Positions 42,355 to 52,259 of a DNA stretch of 59,881 bases are shown here, piece by piece. A model generated the notes under the pieces. It made no database searches, had not been told where the DNA came from, and saw only the letters and a list, made by a program, of their open reading frames with translations. Source of the DNA: Dyadobacter soli (GTDB lineage: Bacteria > Bacteroidota > Bacteroidia > Cytophagales > Spirosomataceae); NCBI RefSeq assembly GCF_900101885.1, contig NZ_FNAN01000032.1:1-59881 (forward strand), read 5' to 3'. The position numbers and the translations under genes were made by a program. Position 1 is the stretch's first letter, and each line of letters starts with the position of its first letter.

Positions 42355-43821
42355 CTACGCGATCAACCCCTGGATAACCTTGCCGTGCACATCGGTAAGC
42401 CGGTAACGCCGTCCCTGATGCTTGAATATCAGCTTCTCATGATCGAGCCCGAAGAGATGCAGCAATGTCGCCTGGAAATCGTGTACATGCACGCCGTCCT
42501 TTACGACATTGTAGCTGAATTCGTCGGTTTCGCCATAAACCTGCCCGGTTTTGATGCCGCCGCCGGTCATCCACATCGAAAAGCAGCCGGGGTGATGGTC
42601 GCGGCCGTAATTGTCGGCGGTGAGCTTGCCCTGCGAAAAGCTCGTGCGCCCGAATTCCCCGCCCCACACTACCAGCGTATCTTCCAGTAACCCTCGCTGT
42701 TTCAGGTCCTTCACCAATGCAGCCGAGGCCTGGTCGACGTCCCGGGCCTGGCTGGCGATGTTTTTGGGCAAATTACCGTGCTGGTCCCAACCCATGTGAT
42801 AGAGCTGGATGAACTTTACATCTCGCTCGGCCATGCGCCGTGCGAGCAGGCAGTTGGCGGCGAAAGTACCCGGCCTGCGGGCGTCTTCGCCGTACATTTT
42901 ATAGATGTACTCGGGCTCACCGGAGGTATCCACAGCGTCGGGCACGGATGTCTGCATTTTGTACGCCATTTCGTACTGGCTGATCTTCGACTGTATTTCC
43001 GGATCGCCCCAGAGCGTGAACTGATGCTCGTTGAGCTCCTTAATGCGGTCCAATGCACGGCGGCGGTCTTGCTTATGCACGCCGTACGGGTTTTGCAAGT
43101 ACAATACAGGGTCTTTCCCCGCCCTGAGCTGCACGCCCTGGTGATGCGACGCCAGGAACCCATTGGCCCAGGCGGCCGTGCTCAAAGGCTGGTCGCCGCT
43201 TACCCCTTTGGAAATCAATACCATGAAATGCGGCAGGTTCTGATTGTCGGAACCCAGCCCGTAACTCAGCCACGAGCCCATCGACGGCCGCCCGCTTTGC
43301 TGCGAACCGGTTTGCACGAACATCACCGCCGGTTCGTGGTTGATCGCTTCCGTAAATACCGACTTCACGATGCACAGATCGTCCACAATGCCCGCGGTAT
43401 AAGGCAAAAGCTCGCTCACCCACGCGCCCGAATGGCCATATTGTTTGAAATCATAAATGGATTTGACCAACGGAAATGTCGATTGCCCCGCCACCATCCC
43501 CGAATTCCGCTGCGTCGATTTGATCGAATCCGGAATTTCCTGGCCGTGCCATTTCGCCAATGCGGGCTTGTAATCGAATGTTTCCAGCTGCGAAGGCCCG
43601 CCGCTTTGGAAGAGGTAAATGATCCGTTTCGCTTTCGGAGAGAAATGCGGACCACGCACAAACGGCGCCACAGCCGGCTCCGCATTGCCCTCGTCACGCC
43701 TGCCGACCCCGGTACTGCCCTGCAAAATGCTGGAAAGTGCGATGGAACCGAAACCGAGGCCTGCCTTTGTGAGAAAATCCCGGCGGTTGAGTTGCGTCAA
43801 TACCTTTTTCAAATCTTCCAT
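42355..43821 (-). CDS. DUF1501 protein with Tat signal
   Basis: 488 residues. The twin-arginine signal is clear: NRRDFLTKAGLGFGSIALSS (12-31). Family blocks include AKRIIYLFQSGGPSQLETFDYKP, INHEPAVMFVQTGSQQSGRPSMGSW, LPHFMVLISKG and VVWGGEFGRTSFSQG. DUF1501 proteins have a sulfatase/phosphatase-like fold but lack a formylglycine cysteine; their role is unknown. They are nearly always encoded with cytochrome-c-type DUF1549/DUF1553 proteins, as here, 7 bp downstream of that gene. Both are exported, Tat export meaning it folds, perhaps with a metal, before crossing the inner membrane. Confidence 0.92.
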   Translation of the reverse strand: MEDLKKVLTQLNRRDFLTKAGLGFGSIALSSILQGSTGVGRRDEGNAEPAVAPFVRGPHFSPKAKRIIYLFQSGGPSQLETFDYKPALAKWHGQEIPDSIKSTQRNSGMVAGQSTFPLVKSIYDFKQYGHSGAWVSELLPYTAGIVDDLCIVKSVFTEAINHEPAVMFVQTGSQQSGRPSMGSWLSYGLGSDNQNLPHFMVLISKGVSGDQPLSTAAWANGFLASHHQGVQLRAGKDPVLYLQNPYGVHKQDRRRALDRIKELNEHQFTLWGDPEIQSKISQYEMAYKMQTSVPDAVDTSGEPEYIYKMYGEDARRPGTFAANCLLARRMAERDVKFIQLYHMGWDQHGNLPKNIASQARDVDQASAALVKDLKQRGLLEDTLVVWGGEFGRTSFSQGKLTADNYGRDHHPGCFSMWMTGGGIKTGQVYGETDEFSYNVVKDGVHVHDFQATLLHLFGLDHEKLIFKHQGRRYRLTDVHGKVIQGLIA

Positions 43822-43828
43822 AACAATA

Positions 43829-46800
43829 TCATTTACGGGTATGCCCTTCGTCGGTATTCATGATCGAACTCGAAACTGTCGCCAATGCCGCAATGTCCGC
43901 CGGCGGCAGCGTCGTGTCCCACTTCCGCTCTCCCGTACGCAGGTATTCGAGCGCCTGGGCGGGTTGTGCGCGGAAGCGGTTCAGCTCGTCGGTGTAAAAT
44001 CCCGTCAGTATCCGTTGCTCAGTGCGGTCGGGCTTGCGGCCGGTTATCAGCCTGAATGCAAGGTCGGTAGCATTCAAGCCACCGTTTTTACATTCGTGTA
44101 AAACTTTCTCTGCCAATGCCCTGGCCGCTTCCACATATTGCGGGTCGTTGAGCAGGACCAATGCCTGCAAGGGCGTGCTGGTGGAGCGGCGTCTGGCCAC
44201 GCATTCGCCACGTTCCGGCGCGTCGAAAATCAGCATCGACGGCGGCGGCGAGGTTCGTTTCCAGATCGTATAGAGGCTTCTGCGGTACAGGCCGTCGCCG
44301 GGTTCCTGCTGGTATTTGTAGCGCCACACCTTGTCGCTCAGCTCGTCCCAGAGCCCGGCGGGCTGGTAAGGGTATACGCTTTTGCCCCCTATTTTATCTA
44401 CTAATATTCCACTGATAGCCAATGCATTATCCCGTATCATTTCCGCTGTAAACCGGAACCGGGCGCCTCTTGCCAGCAATGCATTCTCCGGGTCTTTTTC
44501 CCGCAGCTCGGGGCTTACTTTGGACGACTGCCGATAAGTTGCCGAAAGCATGATCAGCTTGTGCAGCCTTTTAATATTCCAACCTGAATCTATGAAATCG
44601 ACGGCCAGCCAATCGAGCAGTTCGGGATGCGACGGGAGGTTACCCTGGTTACCGAAGTCGGCGGAGGAGCGTACGATGCCGTTCCCGAAATGCATTTGCC
44701 AGATACGGTTTACAAATACCCGCGCGGTAAGCGGATTGTTCCGGTCGAAAACCCAGCGCGCGAGGCCCAGCCTGTTTTGCTGAAATTTCCCTTCAAAAGG
44801 CATTACTGCATCGAGCGCGCCGGGGGTTACGCGCTTGCCGGGCGCATTGTAGGCGCCGCGCGTGAGCAGGTAGGTCGGGCGGGGTTTGGGAAGATCGCCC
44901 ATGACCATCAGTTCGGGAATGCTGTTGATGAGCTTGTTCTGCTCATCCATGCGGGCTTTCAGGCTGTCGCGCAGTGCAATTGCCTTTGCATTGAAACGGG
45001 CATTGTAAAAATCCTTCACCATTGCCCGTTGTCCCGCCGAAGCCTGCGTTTTCAGCATTTCAGCGGCCTTTTCCGGGTTATGGTTGTATAAAATTTCAAG
45101 AGCTGAAAGCGCTTTATCGTAGATTTTCAATTCATCGATCCCGCCGTCTTTAAACGGAATGAGCAAGTTCCGCTGACCGACCATAAATCCCTGAAAACCA
45201 TAAGTATGAATATCCTTTTCGTACAAAATGCCTTTGTAAAGGTTATCGACATCGACAGCCGTTTTGGCCGCCTCGCCATTGACATAAATCTTCGCCCCGG
45301 CTGCCTTACTGGAACCGTCGTAAGTGACGGTAACCTTCGTCCATTGCTTCGCGGGCACAGGCGCGAGGGTACTCACCTGAATGGCATTCTGCGGATAGGA
45401 ATGCGCGATGATAAACTGCAACTTGTTGTTTTCCAGGCGTAACAAATAGCCTTTATAGCCAAGGCGCAGGTCTTCACAATGGTAAAAAATACCCGCGTCG
45501 GGATATACCGTATTCGGTTTGATCCACAATTCGACCGAAAAAGGCTCGGTACGCTCATGCCAGCCGATATTGTTGCCGAATTTGATCGAATTGTAATCCG
45601 ACAAGAAATAGGCATTGCCCTTCACACCGGGTTTCAGGATGATCTCGTTGCATTGCGCCAGCTGCTTCTGGTTCAGCATATTGGGCATGACGGTCTTGCC
45701 TTCGGCAGTTTTTGCAGCTTTTTCAAATGGATACCAGGCTACCATTCCCTCGCGGGCTTTTTCATCCAGCAGCTTTTTGGACAACGCACCGGCACTTAGC
45801 CATTTTTTGAAATCCTCCTCCGCATTATCCTTTGTACCAGCCAATTGGTTGCTCAGTCCGGTGATTTTCCGGTCGAAAAAACGGAGCATTTCTTCGTTTT
45901 CCCGGCTGGTTAGGAGCAATGCCGGGCCGGGCGTCTGGTCGGGGCCGTAAACAGGGCTGCCGGTTTCATTGGTACTATTGAAAAGCCCGAACATTTTGTA
46001 GTAAGCTTCCTGGCTGATCGGGTCGTATTTGTGGTCGTGGCAGCGGGCGCATTGCACGGAGAGACCGAGAATGCCTTGCCCGAGGGTCTGCACGCGGTCG
46101 GCATTGTATTCCACGCGGTATTCCTCGAAAACGATACCGGCTTCGGAGCTCTTTTTGTGCAGCCGGTTGAATGCGGTGGCGAGGATGGTTTCTTTGGTCT
46201 TATCAGGCAAAAGGTCGCCGGCCAATTGCATGGTAACGAAGCGGTTGTAAGGGATATTCCGGTTGAATGCGCTGATTACCCAGTCGCGCCAGGGCGAAAA
46301 ATCGCGGTGCTTATCGTCAAGGTAACCGTCGCTGTCGGCATAGCGCGAAATATCCATCCATTCGCTCGCCATCCGCTCCCCGTACGCCGGCGACTGCAAC
46401 AATCTGTCGATCAGCTTCGCATAGGCATCGGGCGACTTATCCGCCACAAATGCGTCGATTTCGACCAGCGTCGGCGGCAACCCGGTGAGATCGAAACTCG
46501 CCCGGCGGATCAGGTCTTCCCGGCTTGCTTCGGGGGAAGGCGAAAGCTGCTCCCTTTCCAGCCTTTCCAGTATAAAGTGATCGATCGGCGTGCGAGCCCA
46601 TCCGGCCAGTTTCGGCTTGGGTATCGCCGCTTTTTCGGGTTTGATGAACGACCAATGCGGCTTGTATTTCGCACCCTGCTCGATCCAGCGTGTGAGCACC
46701 GCTATTTCTTTGACGGATAATGTGAGATTGGAAGCAGGCGGCGGCATTTTCACCTCGGGGTCTTGCGATACAAGTCGGGTGTAAACTTCACTGGCAGCCA

Positions 46801-47098
46801 AGTCGCCAGGCACGATCGCGTGGCGGTTTTTGGCTTTTTTGAGTGCTTTATAAGCGCCTTCTTCGGTATCCAGCCGCAAGCCGCCCTTTTGCTTTTTGGC
46901 ATCGGGGCCGTGGCAAGCAAAGCATTTGTCGGAAAGGATCGGTTTGACATCGTAGTTAAAATCCAGCTCCGCCGGTATTTCCTTCAATGCGAGCTCTACT
47001 TCTTCCGGCTTTTCCACACCGCAGCCAACGAGGAACAGCAGGCCTGTACAGACTGCTATCCCTATTTTTCCACACCTCAAAAAAGCAAACGACTTCAT
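43829..47098 (-). CDS. Lipoprotein with cytochrome c, DUF1549, LamG and DUF1553 domains
   Basis: 1089 residues. A lipoprotein signal has its Cys at 26 (FLVGCG). The PSCyt1-type heme motif CFACH (59-63) comes next, with MPPPAS as the distal ligand region (about 120). DUF1549 (about 170-380) contains DHFILERLEREQLSPSPEA and SVQCARCHDHKYDPIS, a second CxxCH at about 370. A LamG/concanavalin module (about 480-670) precedes DUF1553 (about 780-1050, NPLTARVFVNRIWQMHFG and YRQSSKV). This architecture is common in Planctomycetes and Bacteroidota and has been linked to polysaccharide use, with no reaction known. It is paired with DUF1501 downstream. Confidence 0.92.
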   Translation of the reverse strand: MKSFAFLRCGKIGIAVCTGLLFLVGCGVEKPEEVELALKEIPAELDFNYDVKPILSDKCFACHGPDAKKQKGGLRLDTEEGAYKALKKAKNRHAIVPGDLAASEVYTRLVSQDPEVKMPPPASNLTLSVKEIAVLTRWIEQGAKYKPHWSFIKPEKAAIPKPKLAGWARTPIDHFILERLEREQLSPSPEASREDLIRRASFDLTGLPPTLVEIDAFVADKSPDAYAKLIDRLLQSPAYGERMASEWMDISRYADSDGYLDDKHRDFSPWRDWVISAFNRNIPYNRFVTMQLAGDLLPDKTKETILATAFNRLHKKSSEAGIVFEEYRVEYNADRVQTLGQGILGLSVQCARCHDHKYDPISQEAYYKMFGLFNSTNETGSPVYGPDQTPGPALLLTSRENEEMLRFFDRKITGLSNQLAGTKDNAEEDFKKWLSAGALSKKLLDEKAREGMVAWYPFEKAAKTAEGKTVMPNMLNQKQLAQCNEIILKPGVKGNAYFLSDYNSIKFGNNIGWHERTEPFSVELWIKPNTVYPDAGIFYHCEDLRLGYKGYLLRLENNKLQFIIAHSYPQNAIQVSTLAPVPAKQWTKVTVTYDGSSKAAGAKIYVNGEAAKTAVDVDNLYKGILYEKDIHTYGFQGFMVGQRNLLIPFKDGGIDELKIYDKALSALEILYNHNPEKAAEMLKTQASAGQRAMVKDFYNARFNAKAIALRDSLKARMDEQNKLINSIPELMVMGDLPKPRPTYLLTRGAYNAPGKRVTPGALDAVMPFEGKFQQNRLGLARWVFDRNNPLTARVFVNRIWQMHFGNGIVRSSADFGNQGNLPSHPELLDWLAVDFIDSGWNIKRLHKLIMLSATYRQSSKVSPELREKDPENALLARGARFRFTAEMIRDNALAISGILVDKIGGKSVYPYQPAGLWDELSDKVWRYKYQQEPGDGLYRRSLYTIWKRTSPPPSMLIFDAPERGECVARRRSTSTPLQALVLLNDPQYVEAARALAEKVLHECKNGGLNATDLAFRLITGRKPDRTEQRILTGFYTDELNRFRAQPAQALEYLRTGERKWDTTLPPADIAALATVSSSIMNTDEGHTRK

Positions 47099-47235
47099 GG
47101 GTTTCTGTCTTTATGCCCCTCTATGAAGTTAAAAGCCAAACTACCCTAATTCTTAGTCATTTATTGTGATTAAAATTTTTTATTTAACTTTTCCTATATA
47201 ACCACCAGTCTACAATCAGACAAATGCTGGTATCG

Positions 47236-48243
47236 TCACTTGCGTCTTTGCAGCACCCAGGCATCCCCTTTCCAAACCGGATCGGCACCGGTATGCTTGC
47301 CGCTGAAAATCCATAGCTGGTCGTGGAATACGATGCTATGGCCTCCGCTGCGGACGCTCCACGGGGCATGTTCGGCGTGGCGGAACCACTCGGTGCCATT
47401 TGAAGAGAACCAAACATCGTTCAGGGCTCCCTTGTAATGATCGGGGTTGAGATCGCGGCCGCCGAATACCCACAACCTGCCGTCGAATGCGTGTACACCC
47501 GCATCGTGGCGCTTTTTCCAGCCTGCTTCCGCAGTGAGCTGCGTCCAGTTTTTACCGTCGGGCGAGCGCCATACGTCGGCCAGGCCCTGCCCTCCCACCA
47601 TGTAAAGCGTGTCACGCATTACCACCATCTGCGGGGAATCGCGGGACGACCACGGCGCTTTGGCCACTTCCTGCATCCATTTCAAGCCGTCGGCCGACGA
47701 CCATACGTCGTTTTTCATTTCCACCGATTCAAAATCCTTCGAGATCTTCGAAGTACCGCCGAAGAGCCACAGTTTATTTTTAAATACAACCAAACCCTGC
47801 CCTTTTCGCGGTTCCCATGCTGCATTGGCTGCTTTTTGCCATTGGGAGCCATCCTCGGAGTTCCACATTTCGTTCGTAAGTTCCCGCTCCTGATACCGCA
47901 TACCGCCGGTTTGCCAGAGCTTGCCGGCGAAGTAAATGCCTGCCATATAAATGCGTTCGCCCCAGTCTTTTTTGGCGTGGTGCGTCCAGGTAATGCCGTC
48001 CGCCGACGACCAGGACGCCTTTTGTCCCACCATCCAGAGTTTACCGCCGAATGCAATGTGCGGTACGAGTCCCATCGGGAACGTGCCTTGTTTCCACTCG
48101 TACTGGTGCGAACCGTTTCCGGCCGGGAGCATTTCCTTCCACGTGTAAGCGGGTTTAAGCGGCGCAGGGTCGCCGTCGCGGGTAAAGCAGGCCAGTATCG
48201 AAACCAAAAGGCTGATTACGAGCCAATTTCTAAGCGTTTTCAT
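47236..48243 (-). CDS. Kelch-repeat lipoprotein
   Basis: 335 residues. The lipoprotein signal MKTLRNWLVISLLVSILAC places the lipid anchor at Cys 19. The rest is a beta-propeller of five to six repeats, each with a W-S-S-x-D-G/N turn (ASWSSADGITW, DVWSSADGLKW, DVWRSPDGKNW, DVWFSSNGTEW) and LWxFGG or LWxxGG cores. Propellers of this type bind proteins or sugars; no enzyme residues stand out. It lies in the same direction as DUF1553/DUF1501, after a 137-bp gap. It may be a surface partner of that pair, but there is no direct evidence. Confidence 0.85.
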   Translation of the reverse strand: MKTLRNWLVISLLVSILACFTRDGDPAPLKPAYTWKEMLPAGNGSHQYEWKQGTFPMGLVPHIAFGGKLWMVGQKASWSSADGITWTHHAKKDWGERIYMAGIYFAGKLWQTGGMRYQERELTNEMWNSEDGSQWQKAANAAWEPRKGQGLVVFKNKLWLFGGTSKISKDFESVEMKNDVWSSADGLKWMQEVAKAPWSSRDSPQMVVMRDTLYMVGGQGLADVWRSPDGKNWTQLTAEAGWKKRHDAGVHAFDGRLWVFGGRDLNPDHYKGALNDVWFSSNGTEWFRHAEHAPWSVRSGGHSIVFHDQLWIFSGKHTGADPVWKGDAWVLQRRK

Positions 48244-48368
48244 AGCTGAGCATTTGATGATGTGTAAAGGAAATCAAATGCCTGCACCGGAAAAAATAAT
48301 GTAGATAAACCGGTGAAAATGTAGACCAAACGCGCTCCCTGTATGCACGTCCAAAGCCCAGGCGACCA

Positions 48369-51300
48369 TTACGATGCCGGATCGTCCGGCCTGACGGAGA
48401 ACGACACCGATACCCGGCTTCCTACTTCCAACCGTTCTGCCGCAATTTCGGCTTCCATCATTCTGCTTACTTCCTTCACAATCAGCAACCCTATCCCGTT
48501 CGTCGGGTAAGATTCCGACGTATTACCCGCAATGGGATTCTGGTTTAGCCAGGCGATGATCCGGTCGGGGATGCCGTAACCCGTATCGGAGACGGAAATC
48601 GTGACGCGATCCGCGGTGATGTGAGTACTCACTGTAACCTTGCCTTTCAGGGTATTTTTAATCGCGTTATCGATGAGGTTGCTCACGGCAATACCGAGCA
48701 GGTAGTGATTGCACCTGAGCTGCTGGTCCGGCGGGACGTCGTTCACCAGTTTGGTACCGTTCTTTTCGGCTACGAGGGTGAAGAGACGCAATTTTTGTGT
48801 TACAAGATCATGAACATGCACAGTGTCCGAAGTTGCCTTCTCATCGATCAGCTGTACTTTCATGTAATTGACCGTATTTTCGAGCAGCACATTCACCCGC
48901 GCGAGTGTTTCCGTGATGGAATTGCCTATTTGCGAAACCATTCCATATTTTTCTTCCGCGACTAACCTTTCAATTTCCGCCGAAACCGATCTCGCTGCAT
49001 TGAGCGGCGTGCGCACGTCATGTGTGAGCGATGTGATCATACGCGCCTGCACTTGTACCTGCCGTGCGAGTGAGTTTTCGGAGTCCTGAAGTGCGTCCAG
49101 CGTCTGGTTCAGCGACTCGGTACGTTTCGAGATGGCTTCTTCAAGCACTTCATTCCGTTTGGTAAGTCGCCTGTTCTGGATGTTCATCGCTCCGAACACA
49201 CCGGCTACAAATAGCAGCGTAGCGGCACTTTTCGCGAGAAGCGTTTCGTACCAGGCTTTTTCGACATGGATATTGAACCGGATTTCCTTCACATCATCAT
49301 CCCCGAAGCCCGTGTGCTTGCGAACCACCAGCGTGTGCTCGCCGGAAGGCATGCTGCTGAAATGAATCGTCCCTTCATTGTCGAGAGGCGTCCATTTTTC
49401 CGGTTTCTCGCCACGGGCCGCCAGGGCGTAGAAGAAGCGCTGGTTATCGGGGTTACCAAAATATGCGGAAGCGATCGTTATCCGGATTTCGTCCGGGTAG
49501 TGGGGCAGATCGAGCCGGTCGGAAGAATACGCTGCGTGCTTCCCTCCTACCTGCACTTCATCGATGAAAAAAGCGCCGGACGGTACTTCCGGACTGATCG
49601 ATTCGGGCTTGAACCACACCAGGCCTTTGATTGACGGCAGCGACAGGTAGCCGTTTTTCAGACGCACCGCACAAGGCTGGCAGCCGCCATTGAACTCATT
49701 GGTACTGAGCCCATTTTCACGCGAATAGTAGTGATAATAAGGCGTCTCCGTTCCTGCTTCGGTATAACGGATCAGGTCCTTTTTAGAAATTTGGAATAAC
49801 CCTTTGTTTGTAGTGATCCAGAAGAAATGATTTTTATCCTCATAAATACAATGCGACGTGGACAGGTAACTCTTCTGATCGACCGGGAAGCTGTGCAGCT
49901 TGCCATTTCGCAGCAGGAAAAAGCCGTGTTCGTAGGTGGTAAACCATAATTCGCCCGGCGCGGCAAGGTAAATGCTGCGCAGGTTCATTTCCCCGGTGCC
50001 CGGGACGAGCGAAACCTTCCGCGTGGCAATATCGATCGCGTGCAGCCCCTTATTAGCCCCGATCCAGAGCGTACCGTTGTGGTAGGCAAAACAGGCCGGG
50101 TCTTTGGGTCCCATTACAAAGAAAACTGGCTCCCTACTGCCTTTCGGATCGAACCGGTAGAGCTTGCCGTCGGCGATCTGGAGCCAGACTCTACCGGTCG
50201 GGTCCTGGAACATTCCCGCGGGCTCATCGTCGAAGCCCCACCTTCCGATAACACGTTGATCATCCGGTGCAAACCTGACAATATCATCGTTCTGGCGTAG
50301 CCACCGGTTCTGGCCGCTGTCGACCATCAGGTACCACGGCCAGGGAGATAATCCGGCGATGGCCGGTAACCGCTTTTGAAACGGCACAGCGGAAGTGCTC
50401 ATTCCCAAATTAAAACCGGTAGAAACCATGACGGTACTGTCGTTAACGGCCGCCTGGGCGTAAAAGACATTGCTCGAAGTTTCGGTGGTGAGTACCTCAA
50501 AATCGTTTCTGGTGAATTCGTAAAGCCCGTCTGCGGTAGAGCCCAAGAAAATCCTTCGGAAATCCCCGGTAGCGTAAATGGTTTTGATAGAATGGCCCCG
50601 CACATCAAATCCGTCGAGAATGAGGCGGGTTTCCAGTTTCCCCGTCCGCATTTGCAGATCGAGCGCGTAGAGGCTGTTACCTACCAGAAAGAAAGCCTGG
50701 TTCACGGAATTGTTCCAGTATAAACCAATGTTTTCTGTAACACCCCCGAACTCCGGATTGCGCAGGATATCACCCGCCAACGGCAAATCATACCTTTTCA
50801 GCCCGGCCTCTCCGTCCAGCATTGTAACCTTTCCCTGCTTTCCCAGAAACAGCATTTTTCCTCCAATGCGGAACATCCGGTTCAGGTCGAAATCCTTCGC
50901 GTCCACACTGGCTTGTTTTTCCCAGCGGTCAAATAACTCGATGTGGCGGTCATGGTAGTAGGCAAAAAATCGCCCGACAGTGCCCGATATGATGGTGACG
51001 GCAATGGCGGGCATTTCGTTATAAACAATGCTTCCGGTGATTAGTGAAACCGACGCAGCATCTACGGAGCCCGGAAGTTTCAGTCTGTTTACGGCATTTA
51101 CTCTATGGGTGCCTGCGATTATCCGGCCGTGGCTCACGGGTATCAGACGATTGTCGACCTCCCGAACGTAAAAATCGGCATCATCTCCTTGCATCGCCGG
51201 CTGGAAATCGGAGATACGGTTCTGGCTAAGGCCGATATTGGACTTATCGTAAACTTTGAAATTAGTCCCGTCGAAGCGAACGACCCCGTTCTCGGTGCCC

Positions 51301-51494
51301 AGCCAGAGAAATCCCAGGCTATCCTGCGCAATGGCCTTGATACTGTTTTGAGGCAGGCCATTCTCGTCGGTAAAATGCCGGACGGAGAACTTTGATACGT
51401 CCTGGGCTATTGCATTCCGGCCTGAAATGAAGAAAATGACTGCAACCAGTGGCAGCCATTTGGTAATAGTCTGAAAGATGAAGGGAAATTTCAT
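48369..51494 (-). CDS. Propeller-type sensor histidine kinase lacking receiver and DNA-binding domains
   Basis: 1041 residues. A signal peptide (ending NAIAQ) leads into a periplasmic double propeller of Reg_prop repeats (NSIKAIAQDSLGFLWLGTENGVVRF, GLFQISKKDL), then a Y_Y_Y-type beta-sandwich (about 660-760), a membrane helix (about 770-787), a coiled coil, and HisKA with THDVRTPLNAA (phospho-acceptor H825). HATPase_c carries NLIDNAIKNT, SDTGYGIP and NGIGLLI. This front end is that of hybrid two-component systems which sense glycan fragments. Those end in receiver plus AraC domains. Here the protein stops after the ATPase domain, with no receiver gene next to it, so a partner must lie elsewhere. 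It is 125 bp from the kelch gene. Confidence 0.9.
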   Translation of the reverse strand: MKFPFIFQTITKWLPLVAVIFFISGRNAIAQDVSKFSVRHFTDENGLPQNSIKAIAQDSLGFLWLGTENGVVRFDGTNFKVYDKSNIGLSQNRISDFQPAMQGDDADFYVREVDNRLIPVSHGRIIAGTHRVNAVNRLKLPGSVDAASVSLITGSIVYNEMPAIAVTIISGTVGRFFAYYHDRHIELFDRWEKQASVDAKDFDLNRMFRIGGKMLFLGKQGKVTMLDGEAGLKRYDLPLAGDILRNPEFGGVTENIGLYWNNSVNQAFFLVGNSLYALDLQMRTGKLETRLILDGFDVRGHSIKTIYATGDFRRIFLGSTADGLYEFTRNDFEVLTTETSSNVFYAQAAVNDSTVMVSTGFNLGMSTSAVPFQKRLPAIAGLSPWPWYLMVDSGQNRWLRQNDDIVRFAPDDQRVIGRWGFDDEPAGMFQDPTGRVWLQIADGKLYRFDPKGSREPVFFVMGPKDPACFAYHNGTLWIGANKGLHAIDIATRKVSLVPGTGEMNLRSIYLAAPGELWFTTYEHGFFLLRNGKLHSFPVDQKSYLSTSHCIYEDKNHFFWITTNKGLFQISKKDLIRYTEAGTETPYYHYYSRENGLSTNEFNGGCQPCAVRLKNGYLSLPSIKGLVWFKPESISPEVPSGAFFIDEVQVGGKHAAYSSDRLDLPHYPDEIRITIASAYFGNPDNQRFFYALAARGEKPEKWTPLDNEGTIHFSSMPSGEHTLVVRKHTGFGDDDVKEIRFNIHVEKAWYETLLAKSAATLLFVAGVFGAMNIQNRRLTKRNEVLEEAISKRTESLNQTLDALQDSENSLARQVQVQARMITSLTHDVRTPLNAARSVSAEIERLVAEEKYGMVSQIGNSITETLARVNVLLENTVNYMKVQLIDEKATSDTVHVHDLVTQKLRLFTLVAEKNGTKLVNDVPPDQQLRCNHYLLGIAVSNLIDNAIKNTLKGKVTVSTHITADRVTISVSDTGYGIPDRIIAWLNQNPIAGNTSESYPTNGIGLLIVKEVSRMMEAEIAAERLEVGSRVSVSFSVRPDDPAS

Positions 51495-51510
51495 TGGAGG
51501 ATTTTACCGA

Positions 51511-52101
51511 CTACTTTTCCAGAATCCCTTTCTCAACGCTATCGTTGATCAACCCTTCTGCAAAGGCCCACAGCGCTTCCGATCCTTCCCTGATCACTTT
51601 CTTTTTCTCGTACACCTTCTCGTATTTCACACCAAATTCCTTCCACGTGCCGCCGTTGTTGGAGCTGTTTTGAAGGAGCGGTTCGAGGCGGTCCATGGAG
51701 CGTGCGAATTTGGCTTCGCTGGTCTCCCCTGCTTCGAATTCCTCCCAGATCGCGATCAGTTCCGCGGCCTGTTCTGCGGGCAGCATGCCGAAAATCCGGT
51801 TAGCCGCCAGCCGCTCGTCGTCCGTGTTCGTATGGTTCTTTTGGGTATCGTAAATGAAGGTATCGCCGGCGTCGATCTCCACGATGTCGTGTATCAGTAC
51901 CATTTTCACCACTTTGAGCACATCCACCGGCACATTGGAATGTTCCGCCAGCACAATGGCCATCACCGCCAGGTGCCAGCTGTGCTCCGCGTCGTTTTCG
52001 TTCCGGTCGCTATTGAAAAGCCGGGTTTTACGTTGGATGTATTTGAGTTTGTCGATTTCCTTTACAAACTCGATCTGTTTCAGAATGTTACTTAAATCCA
52101 T
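51511..52101 (-). CDS. HD-domain nucleotidase (YfbR/HDDC2-like)
   Basis: 196 residues from ATG 52101; a TTG frame lies 30 bp upstream. The HD metal site is visible: H40 in NDAEHSWHLA, H71-D72 in LIHDIVEIDAGD with E75, and a late Asp in RSMDRLEPLL. The size and AEHSWH motif match the YfbR/HDDC2 group, which removes phosphate from deoxynucleoside monophosphates and so helps set the nucleotide pool. It is cytoplasmic with no signal. It is 16 bp upstream of the end-to-start junction with the sensor kinase, so both may share a transcript, although their functions seem unrelated. Confidence 0.85.
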   Translation of the reverse strand: MDLSNILKQIEFVKEIDKLKYIQRKTRLFNSDRNENDAEHSWHLAVMAIVLAEHSNVPVDVLKVVKMVLIHDIVEIDAGDTFIYDTQKNHTNTDDERLAANRIFGMLPAEQAAELIAIWEEFEAGETSEAKFARSMDRLEPLLQNSSNNGGTWKEFGVKYEKVYEKKKVIREGSEALWAFAEGLINDSVEKGILEK

Positions 52102-52259
52102 TGCCTCTTGCCTGTTTATTGTAAAAGACAAATTTACGAGGCATTCGGGGAAAATAGTAAAGCTACTTACACTCTGCGATCAGATGTAACGCAAAGTTTA
52201 TTAATTTACACTTAAATAGATTTGCCTCAGACAACGAACTGCCAACTATTCCAATTCAT

